Below, in pieces: positions 26,812-36,259 of a stretch of 64,000 nt of DNA (its first letter is position 1; each line of letters starts with the position of its first letter). Source of the DNA: Rhodoferax potami (GTDB taxonomy: Bacteria; Pseudomonadota; Gammaproteobacteria; Burkholderiales; Burkholderiaceae_C); contig NZ_JAVBIK010000001.1 of assembly GCF_032193805.1 (NCBI RefSeq), positions 3,555,001 to 3,619,000 of the forward strand, written 5' to 3'. Under the pieces are notes generated by a model that did not search any database, had not been told where the DNA came from, and saw only the letters and a list, made by a program, of their open reading frames with translations. The translations under genes and the position numbers were made by a program.

Positions 26812-27803
26812 AAGGGGTGTGCGATGCGCATCCTGATTTGCGAACCCTTTTTGAGCGTGCAAGTGCGCTCTTAGAGCAGGTCGAGCGTGCGCTTCTTCCG
26901 GTTCAGGACGGGCTGATTCGCTGGGTGGAATCGGGTGCACGTTTGCGGTGCGTAGAGTCTCCGATGGATATCTCTGAGGCGATGCAAGCCAAGGTGGTCT
27001 CTGGTGGTGGGGTTGATTCGCTCAAGTCTTGGGTCTTTACATCGGCCACCTTGGGTGTGGGCAACGACTTGGACTGGTTTCTTGCATCTAGCGGTTTGCA
27101 AGATGCGGCTTGCTTGCGGATCCCGAGCCCATTCAACTACTCGCAACAAGCGGCTTTGTATGTTCCCAAGTCGTTTGCGCTTCCGTCCTCTCAACAACAC
27201 AGTAGCGCCGTAGCGGCACTGGTGGCGCAGTCGGCGCAGTTACTCGGTGGGCACACGATGGTACTGACCACCACATTGCGTGCCATGCGACACATCGCAG
27301 ACAGCATACGCAAGCTGTTGCCTGAGCACTTAGACATTCGTGTGATAGTGCAAGGCGAAGCTTCAAAGCGCGACTTGCTCAATCACTTTCAGTCAAAGCA
27401 TGGGACGGGTTTGATCTTGGTGGGGGCGGCCACGTTTTGGGAAGGCGTCGATATTGCCGGGCGCGCTTTGCAACTGTTGGTCATCGACAAAATTCCATTT
27501 GCACCGCCCGACGACCCCTTATTGCAGGCGCGCTGTGCCAAGGTGGAGGTTGAAGGGGGAAGCTCGTTCAATGAGGTTCAGCTGCCAATGGCGGGAATCG
27601 CCTTAAAACAAGGGGTTGGCCGCTTGATACGCCGGGAATTCGACCGCGGCGTTTTGGTGGTCTGTGATCCCCGCTTGCGCACGATGGCGTATGGTCGAAA
27701 GTTGCTCTCTGCTTTGCCCGCCATGCGCCCCTTGTCTGAAGAGTCTCAGTATTACGCAGCGCTTGGCGAACTTACCAAAGCTTCCACCACGGATTGGAGT
27801 TAG
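26812..27803 (+). pseudogene. dinG: DinG-family ATP-dependent helicase, 3' half
   Basis: The C-terminal part of the helicase, beyond the IS66 target duplication. It holds the second motor lobe: TSATLGVGNDLDWF, LTTTLRAMRHIADSIRK, the motif-V region GAATFWEGVDIAGRALQLLVIDK and motif VI QGVGRLIRREFDRG. The frame continues exactly from the 5' half (through Q-G-V-C-D) once the insertion and one target copy are removed. In its present state the first possible start is GTG at 26817. There are no internal stops or frameshifts, so decay has not begun. The last 32 bp overlap the 3' end of bamD on the other strand. Confidence 0.9.
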
Positions 27804-28578
27804 CCTTTCCGCCGCTAGCAACAAACTCCGATTGCGGGTAGTTTTTGTCGAGGATTCGCTTTGCATCGTCCCGCAACTGAACCATGCCCAGCGCGTCGTA
27901 CGATTTGTACAAAATAAACAATGCTTCCTCGGTAGCGGGTACATCCCGGTAATCTGTCAGGCATTGTTGGGCGCGGTTTGCGGCTGCAAGGTAGGCGCCC
28001 CGCTTGTAGTAATAGCGTGCCACGTGCACTTCAGACTGTGCCAGTGAGCCCACGATGTAGTTCATGCGTTGGCGTGCATCGGGGGTGTATTTCGAGTCGG
28101 GAAAGCGTGAGGTCAATTCTTTGAAAGATTCGAACGATTCTTTGGCCGCTTTTTGATCACGTTCTGCCAGATCCTGGCGAGTAACCGCCGATAGCAAGCC
28201 CAAGTCATCGTTGAAGTTCACGATGCCCTTCAAGTAGATCGCATAGTCTAAAGCCGGGCTGGCTGGGTGGAGTTTGATAAATCGCTCTAGTGTGGCGAGA
28301 GACTGCGCCTGTTCGCCAGCCTTGAAGTGCGCGTAGGCTTTGTCGAGCTGGGCTTGTTGTGCCAATGGAGTTCCTGCCGCGCGCGCTTCCAGCTTCTCCA
28401 ACAAGGGTACCGCTTTGTCCCATTGTGAGGAGCCCATTTCGTCTTTTGCTTCCGCGTACAAGCGATTCGGGCTCATGCCTGCGGTTTTGTCGACGGGAGC
28501 ACTGGAGCAGGCCACGAGCAGACTGGCCAAAGCCGCCAGCATGGGGGCATAAACGACCGATAATTTCGCACGCAGCAT
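27772..28578 (-). CDS. bamD: Outer membrane assembly lipoprotein BamD
   Basis: A 268-residue lipoprotein. The signal peptide ends in the lipobox LLVAC, giving a lipidated cysteine near residue 24. The mature protein is built of TPR repeats, with the BamD/ComL strings NRLYAEAKDEMGSSQWDKAV, FPDSKYTPDARQRM and YYYKRGAYLAAANRAQ. BamD is an essential partner of BamA in inserting beta-barrel proteins into the outer membrane. Start at 28578 is chosen because AGAAGG lies eight bases upstream; a start at 28605 would run into the rluD coding region. BamB, another subunit of the complex, is also in this window (38229). Confidence 0.93.
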   Translation of the reverse strand: MLRAKLSVVYAPMLAALASLLVACSSAPVDKTAGMSPNRLYAEAKDEMGSSQWDKAVPLLEKLEARAAGTPLAQQAQLDKAYAHFKAGEQAQSLATLERFIKLHPASPALDYAIYLKGIVNFNDDLGLLSAVTRQDLAERDQKAAKESFESFKELTSRFPDSKYTPDARQRMNYIVGSLAQSEVHVARYYYKRGAYLAAANRAQQCLTDYRDVPATEEALFILYKSYDALGMVQLRDDAKRILDKNYPQSEFVASGGKANSNPWWKLW

Positions 28579-28591
28579 TTTGGGGACCTTC

Positions 28592-29620
28592 TTGATACAG
28601 ACCACGGGAATTATATCGACGCACTCTGCGGAACAAGAGGCAGAAGACCCCTCGGATATCGCGGGTGAAACGGAGCTGCGTCACCTCGTTTTCTCGGGGG
28701 ATGTCCATGGCGAGCGCTTGGATCGCGCGCTCGCTTTTCATGTGGAAGAATTCTCGCGCAGCTATTTGCAGCAACTGATAGAGCTGGGCTTGGTGCAACT
28801 GAATGGTCGCGTGGTCTTGAAGACTTCAGTCAAGGTCAAGGTAGGCGACTCTGCAGTGATTGAACTGCGCCCGACGCCGCAAAGCCAGGCTTTCAAGCCT
28901 GAGTCCATGTCTCTGGATGTGGTGTACGAGGATGAGCATGTTCTGGTGATCAACAAACCACCGGGTTTGGTGGTTCACCCGGCGCCGGGCAACTGGAGTG
29001 GAACTTTGTTGAACGGATTGCTGGCTTACAGTGCTCACGCGGCTTTGGTTCCTCGTGCCGGTATTGTCCATCGCTTGGACAAGGACACCAGTGGCTTGAT
29101 GGTGGTGGCACGCACACGGCTTGCCATGGATTTTTTGGTGAAGGCAATTGCGGCCAGGGAGGTCAGTCGCCAGTATTTCGCGATCGCCCACAAGGCATGG
29201 CCGTGGCAGGGGCTAAAGACTGTCAGCGCGCCGATTGGTCGGGATCCGCGAAACCGGTTGAGAATGGCGGTGGTGGACTTGGGTCTACACGCGGGCAAAG
29301 AAGCCAGAACAGACTTTGAGTTGCTGTCAACCAGTCAGGTCGCTTGCTGGGTTCGCTGTATTCTGCACACCGGCCGCACGCACCAAATCCGGGTCCACAT
29401 GGCGCACCTCGGGCACCCTTTGGTTGCTGACCCGGTTTATGGTGGTGCCCCGGCGGCGGATATGGGTCGACAAGCCCTGCATGCCTGCCGACTGGCATTT
29501 CAACATCCTGTCACAGGGGCCAATTTGACTTTTGAGTCGCCACCGCCGCCCGATTTCTTGGCACTTTCTGTTCAATTGGGGCTCGGTTACAATCCCGCTA
29601 CCAAACCGGGAGGTTTGTAA
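28592..29620 (+). CDS. rluD: 23S rRNA pseudouridine(1911/1915/1917) synthase RluD
   Basis: About 342 residues: an N-terminal S4 RNA-binding domain (HGERLDRALAFHVEEFSRSY) and a RluA-type catalytic domain with the catalytic aspartate in HRLDKDTSGLMVV, plus NKPPGLVVHPAPG and GRTHQIRVHMAHLGHP. It makes pseudouridines in helix 69 of 23S rRNA, needed for normal subunit joining. No ATG or GTG precedes the S4 domain. TTG at 28592 has GGGGA five bases upstream and is preferred; TTG at 28580 is the alternative. Either start sits within about 15 bp of the bamD start on the other strand. Confidence 0.9.
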   Translation: MIQTTGIISTHSAEQEAEDPSDIAGETELRHLVFSGDVHGERLDRALAFHVEEFSRSYLQQLIELGLVQLNGRVVLKTSVKVKVGDSAVIELRPTPQSQAFKPESMSLDVVYEDEHVLVINKPPGLVVHPAPGNWSGTLLNGLLAYSAHAALVPRAGIVHRLDKDTSGLMVVARTRLAMDFLVKAIAAREVSRQYFAIAHKAWPWQGLKTVSAPIGRDPRNRLRMAVVDLGLHAGKEARTDFELLSTSQVACWVRCILHTGRTHQIRVHMAHLGHPLVADPVYGGAPAADMGRQALHACRLAFQHPVTGANLTFESPPPPDFLALSVQLGLGYNPATKPGGL

Positions 29621-29725
29621 CTACGTTTCACGTAGGGTAGTCGATCCAAGCAACCAGCTTCTCCTACCTAGTGCGGTTGACTCCGGTCCGCAACAAACAC
29701 CGGTTTCCATCTTTGAGTCCAGACT
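29621..29725 (+). other. 105-bp spacer before scpB with a small hairpin
   Basis: A small perfect hairpin CTACGT-TTC-ACGTAG sits at 29621-29635, immediately after the rluD stop. Just upstream, TACAAT at 29588-29593 inside the rluD 3' end resembles a -10 box but lacks a good -35. This may be a short structured leader for scpB-rluB. Nothing here resembles a known riboswitch or tRNA. Confidence 0.3.
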
Positions 29726-30385
29726 ATGAACATGGTCGATGCTAAGCGTGTGCTCGAAACCGCTTTGATTTGTTCACCTCAGCCTTTGACGGTTCGCGTG
29801 CTGAGAGAGCTATTTGCCGATGAAATCGGTGCAGATACGGTCAAGTCCTTGTTGCTGGAACTCCAGACGGAGTGGGCTGAGCGCGGTGTAGAGTTGGTGA
29901 GTGTGGCGTCTGGCTGGCGATTTCAGAGTCGTCCCGAGATGCGGGAGTTTCTGGACAGGCTCCACCCGGAGAAACCCCCCAAGTACACCCGTGCGACGCT
30001 GGAGACTTTGGCCATCATCGCTTACCGCCAACCGGTTACGCGCGGGGATATGGAAGACATTCGGGGAGTCACGATCAGTTCACTGTTGATCAAGCAGTTG
30101 GAGGATCGGGGTTGGGTAGAAGTTATTGGGCATCGTGAGGCGCCCGGGAGGCCGGCGCTTTATGCGACAACGCGGCAGTTTTTGGACGATTTGGGCTTGA
30201 GCTCGTTGGATCAGCTTCCTTTGTTGGAGTCGCCAGATCGCGGCACAGACCCTGTGAAGGATTTTGGCGATATGTTGGGGGTTGCGGATCAGGCCTCCAT
30301 GAAAGCCGAACCGACCGAGGGTCAACAGTTAACTATGTCATTGCAAGCGACTTCGCACGCAGTGGAAAACGGAATATCACTATGA
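29726..30385 (+). CDS. scpB: SMC-ScpAB complex subunit ScpB
   Basis: A 219-residue winged-helix protein of the ScpB family: tandem winged helices, with the conserved TLETLAIIAYRQPVTRGDME and IRGV segment and GRPALYATTRQFLDDLGL near the end of the second domain. ScpB dimers bind ScpA and the SMC ATPase to form the condensin that organises and segregates the chromosome. No scpA gene is adjacent here, although the two are often paired. The stop overlaps the rluB start as ATGA, so the two are cotranslated, a pairing that is widespread in bacteria. Confidence 0.93.
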   Translation: MNMVDAKRVLETALICSPQPLTVRVLRELFADEIGADTVKSLLLELQTEWAERGVELVSVASGWRFQSRPEMREFLDRLHPEKPPKYTRATLETLAIIAYRQPVTRGDMEDIRGVTISSLLIKQLEDRGWVEVIGHREAPGRPALYATTRQFLDDLGLSSLDQLPLLESPDRGTDPVKDFGDMLGVADQASMKAEPTEGQQLTMSLQATSHAVENGISL

Positions 30386-31608
30386 ACGATAACGACAATA
30401 TCAACGATGCTGAAGCTTCTCAGGAGATTGAAGCCCCCGCTCCATCGGACGGCATTTCTGTGAAAGTGGGGGGGAACCGCTTTGATGATGTTATTTCCGG
30501 CCAATTCGATGCAGATGAAGCCGCAGAAGATGTCAGCTTGCCCAAGCGGGTCTTGGCGCCGCTCGCCGAGACCCCGAAGTTGCATAAAGTACTTGCCCAG
30601 TCGGGAATGGGGTCGCGGCTTGAAATGGAGCAGCTGATTCTCGAAGGGCGGATTTCGGTGAACAACGAACCTGCCCACATCGGGCAGCGGATTCAGTTTG
30701 GTGACAACATCAAGGTCAACGGTAAGCCGATTCGCTTTCGCATCGATCCGCCACCCGCACGCGTGATTGCTTATCACAAGCCAGTCGGTGAGGTAGTGAC
30801 CCATGATGACCCCCAAAATCGGCCCACCGTGTTTCGCCGTTTGCCAAAGCTCCACCAAGGGAAGTGGCAATCCGTCGGGCGATTGGATTTGAATACAGAA
30901 GGCTTGTTGTTGTTTACCAGCTCTGGCGAGTTGGCTAACAATCTGATGCATCCGCGATTCGGCTTGGAGCGAGAATACGCAGTGCGTGTTTTGGGCGCCC
31001 TCACGAAAGAGGAAAAGCAAGCCTTGATAAGCGGCGTTCAGCTGGACGACGGAATCGCACAATTCGGCTCTATTGAAGATGGCGGTGGTGAAGGATCCAA
31101 CTGCTGGTACCGCGTGACCATTTCTGAAGGCCGCAACCGCGAGGTTCGCCGTATGTTGGAGTCTGTCGGGCATGCGGTGAGCCGACTCATTCGTATTCGC
31201 TACGGCGCCATGGTGCTTCCACGGGGTCTTAAGCGCGGTGCTTGGATGGAGTTGGATGAATCAGACATCCGCTTGTTGATGCAGGCAGCCGGAACACCCA
31301 AACCCCGCCTCCATGAAGAGGGAGCTGCCGGTGGCGGTGGTGCGCGCTCGCGTGGGCGCGGCGGTCGGCAGGGCGGGCGTGGTCCTGCGTATCCGAGGGA
31401 TGCTGCGCTACCAACACCTCCTGCCCGTCAAGGACGGGGAAAACCCCCTCGTCAAGCCACACGCCAAGAGGGCAGTGGTCAACCTGATCCGATGAAAACA
31501 TCTTTAGGTTACATCGGTGCAGACAGCTTTTCGCGACAGCGGCAAGAGGCAAGCGGCCGAGGTCGCCCGGGTGGCGGTCAGCGCCGTTCTGGCGGCAGAA
31601 GTCGTTAA
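30382..31608 (+). CDS. rluB: 23S rRNA pseudouridine(2605) synthase RluB with long RGG-rich tail
   Basis: A 408-residue protein. An acidic N-terminal extension (about 1-65) precedes an S4 RNA-binding domain (KLHKVLAQSGMGSRLEMEQ), then the RsuA/RluB catalytic domain with the aspartate in GRLDLNTEGLLLF and GRNREVRRMLESVGH. The last 100 or so residues are low-complexity, rich in Gly, Arg and Pro (GGGGARSRGRGGRQGGRG near 312-330 and GRPGGGQRRSGGRSR at the end), and probably disordered and RNA-binding. It modifies U2605 of 23S rRNA. The E. coli enzyme also has an extended tail, so the tail is a family trend, but it is prominent here. Confidence 0.92.
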   Translation: MNDNDNINDAEASQEIEAPAPSDGISVKVGGNRFDDVISGQFDADEAAEDVSLPKRVLAPLAETPKLHKVLAQSGMGSRLEMEQLILEGRISVNNEPAHIGQRIQFGDNIKVNGKPIRFRIDPPPARVIAYHKPVGEVVTHDDPQNRPTVFRRLPKLHQGKWQSVGRLDLNTEGLLLFTSSGELANNLMHPRFGLEREYAVRVLGALTKEEKQALISGVQLDDGIAQFGSIEDGGGEGSNCWYRVTISEGRNREVRRMLESVGHAVSRLIRIRYGAMVLPRGLKRGAWMELDESDIRLLMQAAGTPKPRLHEEGAAGGGGARSRGRGGRQGGRGPAYPRDAALPTPPARQGRGKPPRQATRQEGSGQPDPMKTSLGYIGADSFSRQRQEASGRGRPGGGQRRSGGRSR

Positions 31609-31677
31609 TGCGAGTGTTAAACTCGTCGGCTTTGTCCATCTAGGGCAAATACAATTTTTTTCTAATCGGGAATTACT

Positions 31678-32103
31678 ATGGCAATCGAACGCACACTCTC
31701 TATCATCAAACCTGACGCAGTCGCCAAGAACGTGATCGGTCAGATCTATGCTCGTTTTGAAGCCGCTGGACTGAAGGTTGTGGCTGCACGCATGGCACAC
31801 CTGTCGCGCGGTGAAGCAGAAGCTTTTTACGCTGTGCACAAAGAGCGTCCTTTCTTCAAGGACTTGGTGGACTTCATGGTTTCCGGTCCTGTAATGATCC
31901 AGGCCTTGGAAGGCGAAGGCGCAATCGCTAAAAACCGCGACCTGATGGGCGCAACTGACCCTAAAAAGGCTGCTGCAGGTACCATCCGCGCTGACTTCGC
32001 TGACAGCATCGATGCCAATGCAGTGCACGGCTCTGACGCTCCAGAAACTGCAGCTGTGGAAATCGGCTTCTTCTTTGCCGGTATGAACGTTTACTCGCGT
32101 TAA
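31678..32103 (+). CDS. ndk: Nucleoside diphosphate kinase
   Basis: A 141-residue kinase, exactly the family length, that transfers the gamma phosphate of ATP to other nucleoside diphosphates through a phosphohistidine. The catalytic H117 lies in the signature [10 protein letters not shown], with [17 protein letters not shown] at the N-terminus and [14 protein letters not shown] in the middle. It starts the long collinear block ndk-rlmN-pilW-rodZ-ispG-hisS. TACAAT at 31650-31655 in the AT-rich spacer could be its -10 box, but the -35 match is poor. Confidence 0.97.
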   Translation: MAIERTLSIIKPDAVAKNVIGQIYARFEAAGLKVVAARMAHLSRGEAEAFYAVHKERPFFKDLVDFMVSGPVMIQALEGEGAIAKNRDLMGATDPKKAAAGTIRADFADSIDANAVHGSDAPETAAVEIGFFFAGMNVYSR

Positions 32104-32109
32104 TTCAGT

Positions 32110-33240
32110 ATGGCGGTCAACCTGCTCGATTTCGACCTCGAGGGTCTGGCCGCCTTCTGCGAAAGCTTAGGCGAGAAAAAGTTTCGCGCGACTCAACTAT
32201 TTCGTTGGGTCCATCAAAAAGGCGCAGACCAATTTGATGACATGAGCGACCTCGCCCGATCTCTCAGAGACAAATTAAAAGGCAATGCTGAAATCACCGC
32301 ATTGCCGGTAATGACGCAGCATATATCTGCTGACGGAACCATCAAATGGCTGTTTGATGTCGGTGGCGGTGACGCTGTCGAAACAGTCTTTATCCCGGAG
32401 TCCGATCGAGGAACGCTTTGTATTTCTTCTCAGGCGGGTTGTGCGGTGGGTTGTCGTTTTTGCTCGACAGGCCACCAGGGATTCAGTCGAAATTTGAAGA
32501 CGTGGGAGATTTTGGCGCAGCTGTGGTTTGCTGAGCACTTCCTGCGCAAACATCTCGGGGTTCAAGAGCGCGTTATCTCCAATGTGGTGATGATGGGCAT
32601 GGGGGAACCGCTCCAAAATTACGCCGCCTTGGTGCCTGCACTGAGGACCATGCTGGACGACCATGGTTATGGTTTGTCGCGACGGCGAGTGACGGTCTCA
32701 ACCTCTGGCGTGGTTCCCATGATGGATCGTCTCAAAGACGATTGTCCAGTGGCTTTAGCCGTGTCTTTGCACGCACCTACAGATGTACTGCGCGACAACT
32801 TGGTGCCCTTGAACAAGAAGTATCCCCTGGTAGAGCTTCTGAGCGCATGCAAGCGTTACCTCGAAAGAGCGCCGCGCGATTTCATTACGTTTGAATATTG
32901 CATGCTCGATGGCGTTAATGACAGCCCCGAACACGCGCGAGCCTTGCTGACATTGGTTCGCGAGGCCGATATTCCTTGCAAGTTCAATCTGATTCCGTTT
33001 AACCCTTTTCCAGCGTCGGGGCTTTTGCGCTCAAAGAACAATGTGGTCCAGGAGTTCGCCCGGATTTTGCTGGATGGTGGGCTTGTGACTACGGTTCGTA
33101 AAACGCGGGGAGATGATATCGACGCAGCGTGCGGACAGCTCGCCGGTGACGTCAAAGATCGCACGAATGTGAGCAACCGGATAAGCAAGCAACGCACGAT
33201 CATGCTGCAGCAAATCGGTGAGCAAAAAAACTTCAATTGA
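32110..33240 (+). CDS. rlmN: Dual-specificity 23S rRNA/tRNA adenine-C2 methyltransferase RlmN
   Basis: A 376-residue radical-SAM enzyme. The iron-sulfur cluster cysteines are in [31 protein letters not shown] and [17 protein letters not shown] are standard SAM-domain strings, and a catalytic cysteine lies toward the C-terminus in DIDAACGQL. It methylates C2 of A2503 in 23S rRNA and A37 in some tRNAs. It starts six bases after the ndk stop. The pairing with the pilus TPR gene and rodZ downstream is conserved in proteobacteria. Confidence 0.97.
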   Translation: MAVNLLDFDLEGLAAFCESLGEKKFRATQLFRWVHQKGADQFDDMSDLARSLRDKLKGNAEITALPVMTQHISADGTIKWLFDVGGGDAVETVFIPESDRGTLCISSQAGCAVGCRFCSTGHQGFSRNLKTWEILAQLWFAEHFLRKHLGVQERVISNVVMMGMGEPLQNYAALVPALRTMLDDHGYGLSRRRVTVSTSGVVPMMDRLKDDCPVALAVSLHAPTDVLRDNLVPLNKKYPLVELLSACKRYLERAPRDFITFEYCMLDGVNDSPEHARALLTLVREADIPCKFNLIPFNPFPASGLLRSKNNVVQEFARILLDGGLVTTVRKTRGDDIDAACGQLAGDVKDRTNVSNRISKQRTIMLQQIGEQKNFN

Positions 33241-33241
33241 A

Positions 33242-34090
33242 ATGGGGCCCGCGATGACTGAAAGTAGGCAATCGACGGTGAAAGTCGCTACGCGTAAGCT
33301 CGCCCTTATGTTGGGGGGGGCTTTGGCGATTGCTGTGTTGGGTTTCCTTCAAGGCTGCTCATCCGCTCCCTCCATTTCACCGGGTACGGACATTGCAACC
33401 GATTCCGACGAGACGCCAGCCCGCAAGCGTGCCAAGATTCGATTGGAGTTGGCGGCTGGCTATTACAGCAATGGTCAAACGCGGGTTGCGCTTGACGAGA
33501 TCAAGCAGTCCATTGCTGCTGACCCGGGAATCTACGAAGCGCACAATTTGCGCGGTTTGATTTACATGCAACTCAATGATTTTGGGTTGGCAGATGAGAG
33601 CTTCAGGCGTGCGCTTCAGTTAAGCCCGCAGGCGGCAGCTGTTCAGCACAATTATGGTTGGATGCTCTGTCAGCAAGGGCGGATGCCAGAGGCCTACGCT
33701 AATTTTTCTGCAGCAATTAACAATCCCCTGTACCAAGAGCGTGCCAAATCGTGGATGGCGCTTGGCGTTTGTCAGAAAACTGCGGGTTTGCGAGACGAGG
33801 CACTGGTGAGTCTGACCCGGGCGCTCGAGCTGGAGCCGGGCAATCCGGTTGCAGGCTACAACTTGGCTCTGTTGTTTGTCCTGCGCGGAGATTTATCGAG
33901 AGCGCAATCCCAGATCCGTCGCGTAAATAACAGCGAGTTTGCAAATTCTGAGACGCTATGGCTGGGCGTAAAGATTGAGCGCAGGTTAGGGAACCGAGAT
34001 TCTGCGGCCCAGTTGGGCACACAGTTGGCGAAAAGGTTCCCGGTATCTAAAGAGGCAAGTTTGCTTGAGCGAGGGGCGTTTGATGAGTGA
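33242..34090 (+). CDS. pilW: Type IV pilus biogenesis TPR lipoprotein (PilF/PilW)
   Basis: About 282 residues with a lipoprotein signal (hydrophobic stretch then LGFLQGCSS), followed by TPR repeats (ARKRAKIRLELAAGYYSNGQ; GIYEAHNLRGLIYMQLNDF; AAVQHNYGWMLCQQGRMPEA). PilF/PilW is an outer-membrane lipoprotein that pilots the PilQ secretin. The start is uncertain: ATG at 33242 or 33254, or a GTG at 33218 that overlaps rlmN. No other pilus genes are nearby, but this gene's position between rlmN and rodZ is conserved in many proteobacteria, so its presence does not by itself prove pili. Confidence 0.85.
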   Translation: MGPAMTESRQSTVKVATRKLALMLGGALAIAVLGFLQGCSSAPSISPGTDIATDSDETPARKRAKIRLELAAGYYSNGQTRVALDEIKQSIAADPGIYEAHNLRGLIYMQLNDFGLADESFRRALQLSPQAAAVQHNYGWMLCQQGRMPEAYANFSAAINNPLYQERAKSWMALGVCQKTAGLRDEALVSLTRALELEPGNPVAGYNLALLFVLRGDLSRAQSQIRRVNNSEFANSETLWLGVKIERRLGNRDSAAQLGTQLAKRFPVSKEASLLERGAFDE

Positions 34091-34985
34091 AGCGGGTGGC
34101 GAGGCGGCAGAGCAGGGCAGTGTTGTGACCAACAATCTGCCCAGTGCCGGTGAAATGCTGCGCAATGCGCGCGAAGCGGCTGGGTTGCACATCGCTGCGC
34201 TAGCTGTTTCCATGAAGGTTCCAGTCAAGAAGTTGGAGGCGCTGGAGTCAGACCGAATAGATTTGTTGCCAGATGCGGTATTCGTGCGGGCTCTGGCCTC
34301 CAGTGTTTGTCGTGCGCTGAAAATTGATCCGGCCCCCATTCTTGAGCGTTTGCCACATGTGGTAGCTCCCCAGTTTCAAGTGGCGGATCGAGGAATTAAC
34401 GAGCCCTTCAAGGATCAACAAAACTGGGTCAAATCTTCGATGCTGGACATCGTGAAGAGACCAAGTGCATTGTTGGTACTTGGGCTGTTGACATGCGCTG
34501 TGTTGGTCTTTGCTATTCCAAAGGTGCAGTTGCCCGGCTGGCTCACCACTTCGGAGACTGAGCCCGCAGAGCTGATGCCTCCTGCGGATTCCGTACCTGG
34601 CATGAGTGCACCAAAGCAAGAGTCCAGCGAGAAGGCTGCTGGTGTTGAAGTTGTTCCAAGTGCTGCTGTTCCCCCGCAAAACACGGCAAGTCAGGTAGTG
34701 GCAGTTGCGCCTGAGCCGATAGTTCCTGCCAGCGGTAGTCAAACCGGCAAGGATTTTTTACTCGTCCGTGCCAAGGGAACTACCTGGGTACAAGTGGTTG
34801 ATGCCAATGGTGCGGTTTTATTGCGCAGGACATTACAAGGGGGCACCACTACCGCAGTGAATGGAGTTCCGCCTCTGGCAGTCATTGTGGGTAAAGCAGA
34901 CCTTGCAGAGGTCGAAGTTCGGGGTAAGCCGTTTGTGATGACGGATGTTTCAAAAGATAACGTTGCTCGTTTCGAGGTGAAGTAG
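34083..34985 (+). CDS. rodZ: RodZ-like protein: HTH, one membrane helix, C-terminal DUF4115
   Basis: A 300-residue bitopic protein. The cytoplasmic helix-turn-helix (about 25-95, [20 protein letters not shown] and [16 protein letters not shown]) binds MreB in known RodZ proteins. A single transmembrane helix follows ([16 protein letters not shown], about residue 135), then a Pro/Ala-rich linker, and a small C-terminal beta domain of the DUF4115 type ([20 protein letters not shown]). The role is rod-shape maintenance through MreB. ATG at 34083 is chosen for the GAGGGG site upstream; it overlaps the pilW gene by eight bases. Confidence 0.88.
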   Translation: MSEAGGEAAEQGSVVTNNLPSAGEMLRNAREAAGLHIAALAVSMKVPVKKLEALESDRIDLLPDAVFVRALASSVCRALKIDPAPILERLPHVVAPQFQVADRGINEPFKDQQNWVKSSMLDIVKRPSALLVLGLLTCAVLVFAIPKVQLPGWLTTSETEPAELMPPADSVPGMSAPKQESSEKAAGVEVVPSAAVPPQNTASQVVAVAPEPIVPASGSQTGKDFLLVRAKGTTWVQVVDANGAVLLRRTLQGGTTTAVNGVPPLAVIVGKADLAEVEVRGKPFVMTDVSKDNVARFEVK

Positions 34986-36253
34986 TGGACCAAGGATTAC
35001 CTATTGCATTAGCGCAGCCCTTGCCTCGCGGGAGTTTGCAGTCAGAGGTCAGGTGGGGCAGTCATGTCGTCACTGTGGGCGGCGCGGCTCCTGTGCGTAT
35101 TCAATCCATGACGAATACCGATACCGAAGATGCGATCGGTACAGCGATTCAGGTGAAAGAGCTGGCAGCGGCGGGCTCAGAGCTAGTCCGAATCACGGTG
35201 AATACACCCGAAGCAGCCCAAGCAGTGCCTCATATTCGGGCGCAATTGGATCGTATGGGTGTCAATGTCCCGCTGATCGGTGACTTTCATTTCAACGGTC
35301 ATCGCTTGTTGACTGAATACCCAGAATGTGCCGAGTCGTTGTCCAAGTACCGTATCAATCCCGGGAATGTGGGCAAGGGTGACAAACGTGACCGTCAGTT
35401 TGCACAAATGATCGAGGCGGCTATCCGTTGGGACAAGCCGATCAGAATCGGAGTGAACTGGGGTAGCTTGGATCAAGAGCTCTTGGCCTCATTGATGGAT
35501 GAAAACAGCCGCAGGTCTCAGCCCTGGGATGCCAAGCAGGTCATGTATGAAGCACTGATTACCTCGGCTATTACTTCCGCAGAGAAAGCCGAAGAAATCG
35601 GCTTGCCCGGGCATCAAATTATGTTGTCCTGCAAGGTCAGTGGTGTGTCCGATCTGGTCGCTGTGTATCGGGAGCTCGCCCGACGCTCAAAGTATGCGTT
35701 GCACTTGGGGTTGACCGAAGCCGGAATGGGCACCAAGGGCACGGTGGCCTCTGCCACGGCCTTGGGTATTCTTTTGCAAGAGGGCATTGGCGACACCATT
35801 CGTGTGTCGCTAACCCCTGCTCCCGGTGAGGCGCGGATTCAGGAAGTGATCGTCGCTTCCGAGATCATTCAATCACTCGGTTTGCGCAAGTTTGTGCCCA
35901 GTGTTACCGCTTGTCCGGGTTGCGGCAGGACCACCAGCACCACATTCCAAGAGCTCACCAAGCAGATCGACGATTTCTTAAGAGATCAGATGCCGGTTTG
36001 GCGCATACAGTATCCTGGTGTCGAAAACATGAAGGTGGCGGTGATGGGCTGCATTGTCAACGGGCCGGGGGAGAGTAAGCATGCTGATATCGGCATCAGT
36101 CTTCCCGGTACAGGCGAGGCCCCAGCAGCCCCGGTCTACATTGACGGTGAAAAGAAAATGACCCTGCGCGGGGATTCCATCGCCAGCGAGTTCCAAACAG
36201 TTGTTGAGAATTACATCAAGGCGCGCTTCACGCCTCCATCCCCTCAAGCTTGA
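34985..36253 (+). CDS. ispG: 4-hydroxy-3-methylbut-2-enyl diphosphate synthase IspG
   Basis: A 422-residue iron-sulfur enzyme of the methylerythritol phosphate isoprenoid pathway that converts MEcPP to HMBPP. Family strings include [19 protein letters not shown] (N-terminal barrel), [11 protein letters not shown], the cluster cysteines in [12 protein letters not shown], and the third cysteine with the catalytic-domain glutamate in [17 protein letters not shown]. The start is GTG at 34985, overlapping the rodZ stop (TAGTG). It lies in the conserved rodZ-ispG-hisS order. Confidence 0.97.
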   Translation: MDQGLPIALAQPLPRGSLQSEVRWGSHVVTVGGAAPVRIQSMTNTDTEDAIGTAIQVKELAAAGSELVRITVNTPEAAQAVPHIRAQLDRMGVNVPLIGDFHFNGHRLLTEYPECAESLSKYRINPGNVGKGDKRDRQFAQMIEAAIRWDKPIRIGVNWGSLDQELLASLMDENSRRSQPWDAKQVMYEALITSAITSAEKAEEIGLPGHQIMLSCKVSGVSDLVAVYRELARRSKYALHLGLTEAGMGTKGTVASATALGILLQEGIGDTIRVSLTPAPGEARIQEVIVASEIIQSLGLRKFVPSVTACPGCGRTTSTTFQELTKQIDDFLRDQMPVWRIQYPGVENMKVAVMGCIVNGPGESKHADIGISLPGTGEAPAAPVYIDGEKKMTLRGDSIASEFQTVVENYIKARFTPPSPQA

Positions 36254-36259
36254 GAATTT

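Noticed and set aside
29621..29725. Possible tRNA or riboswitch before scpB.
   Set aside because: Only one 6-bp hairpin is clear; no cloverleaf, T-loop or known riboswitch core could be drawn.
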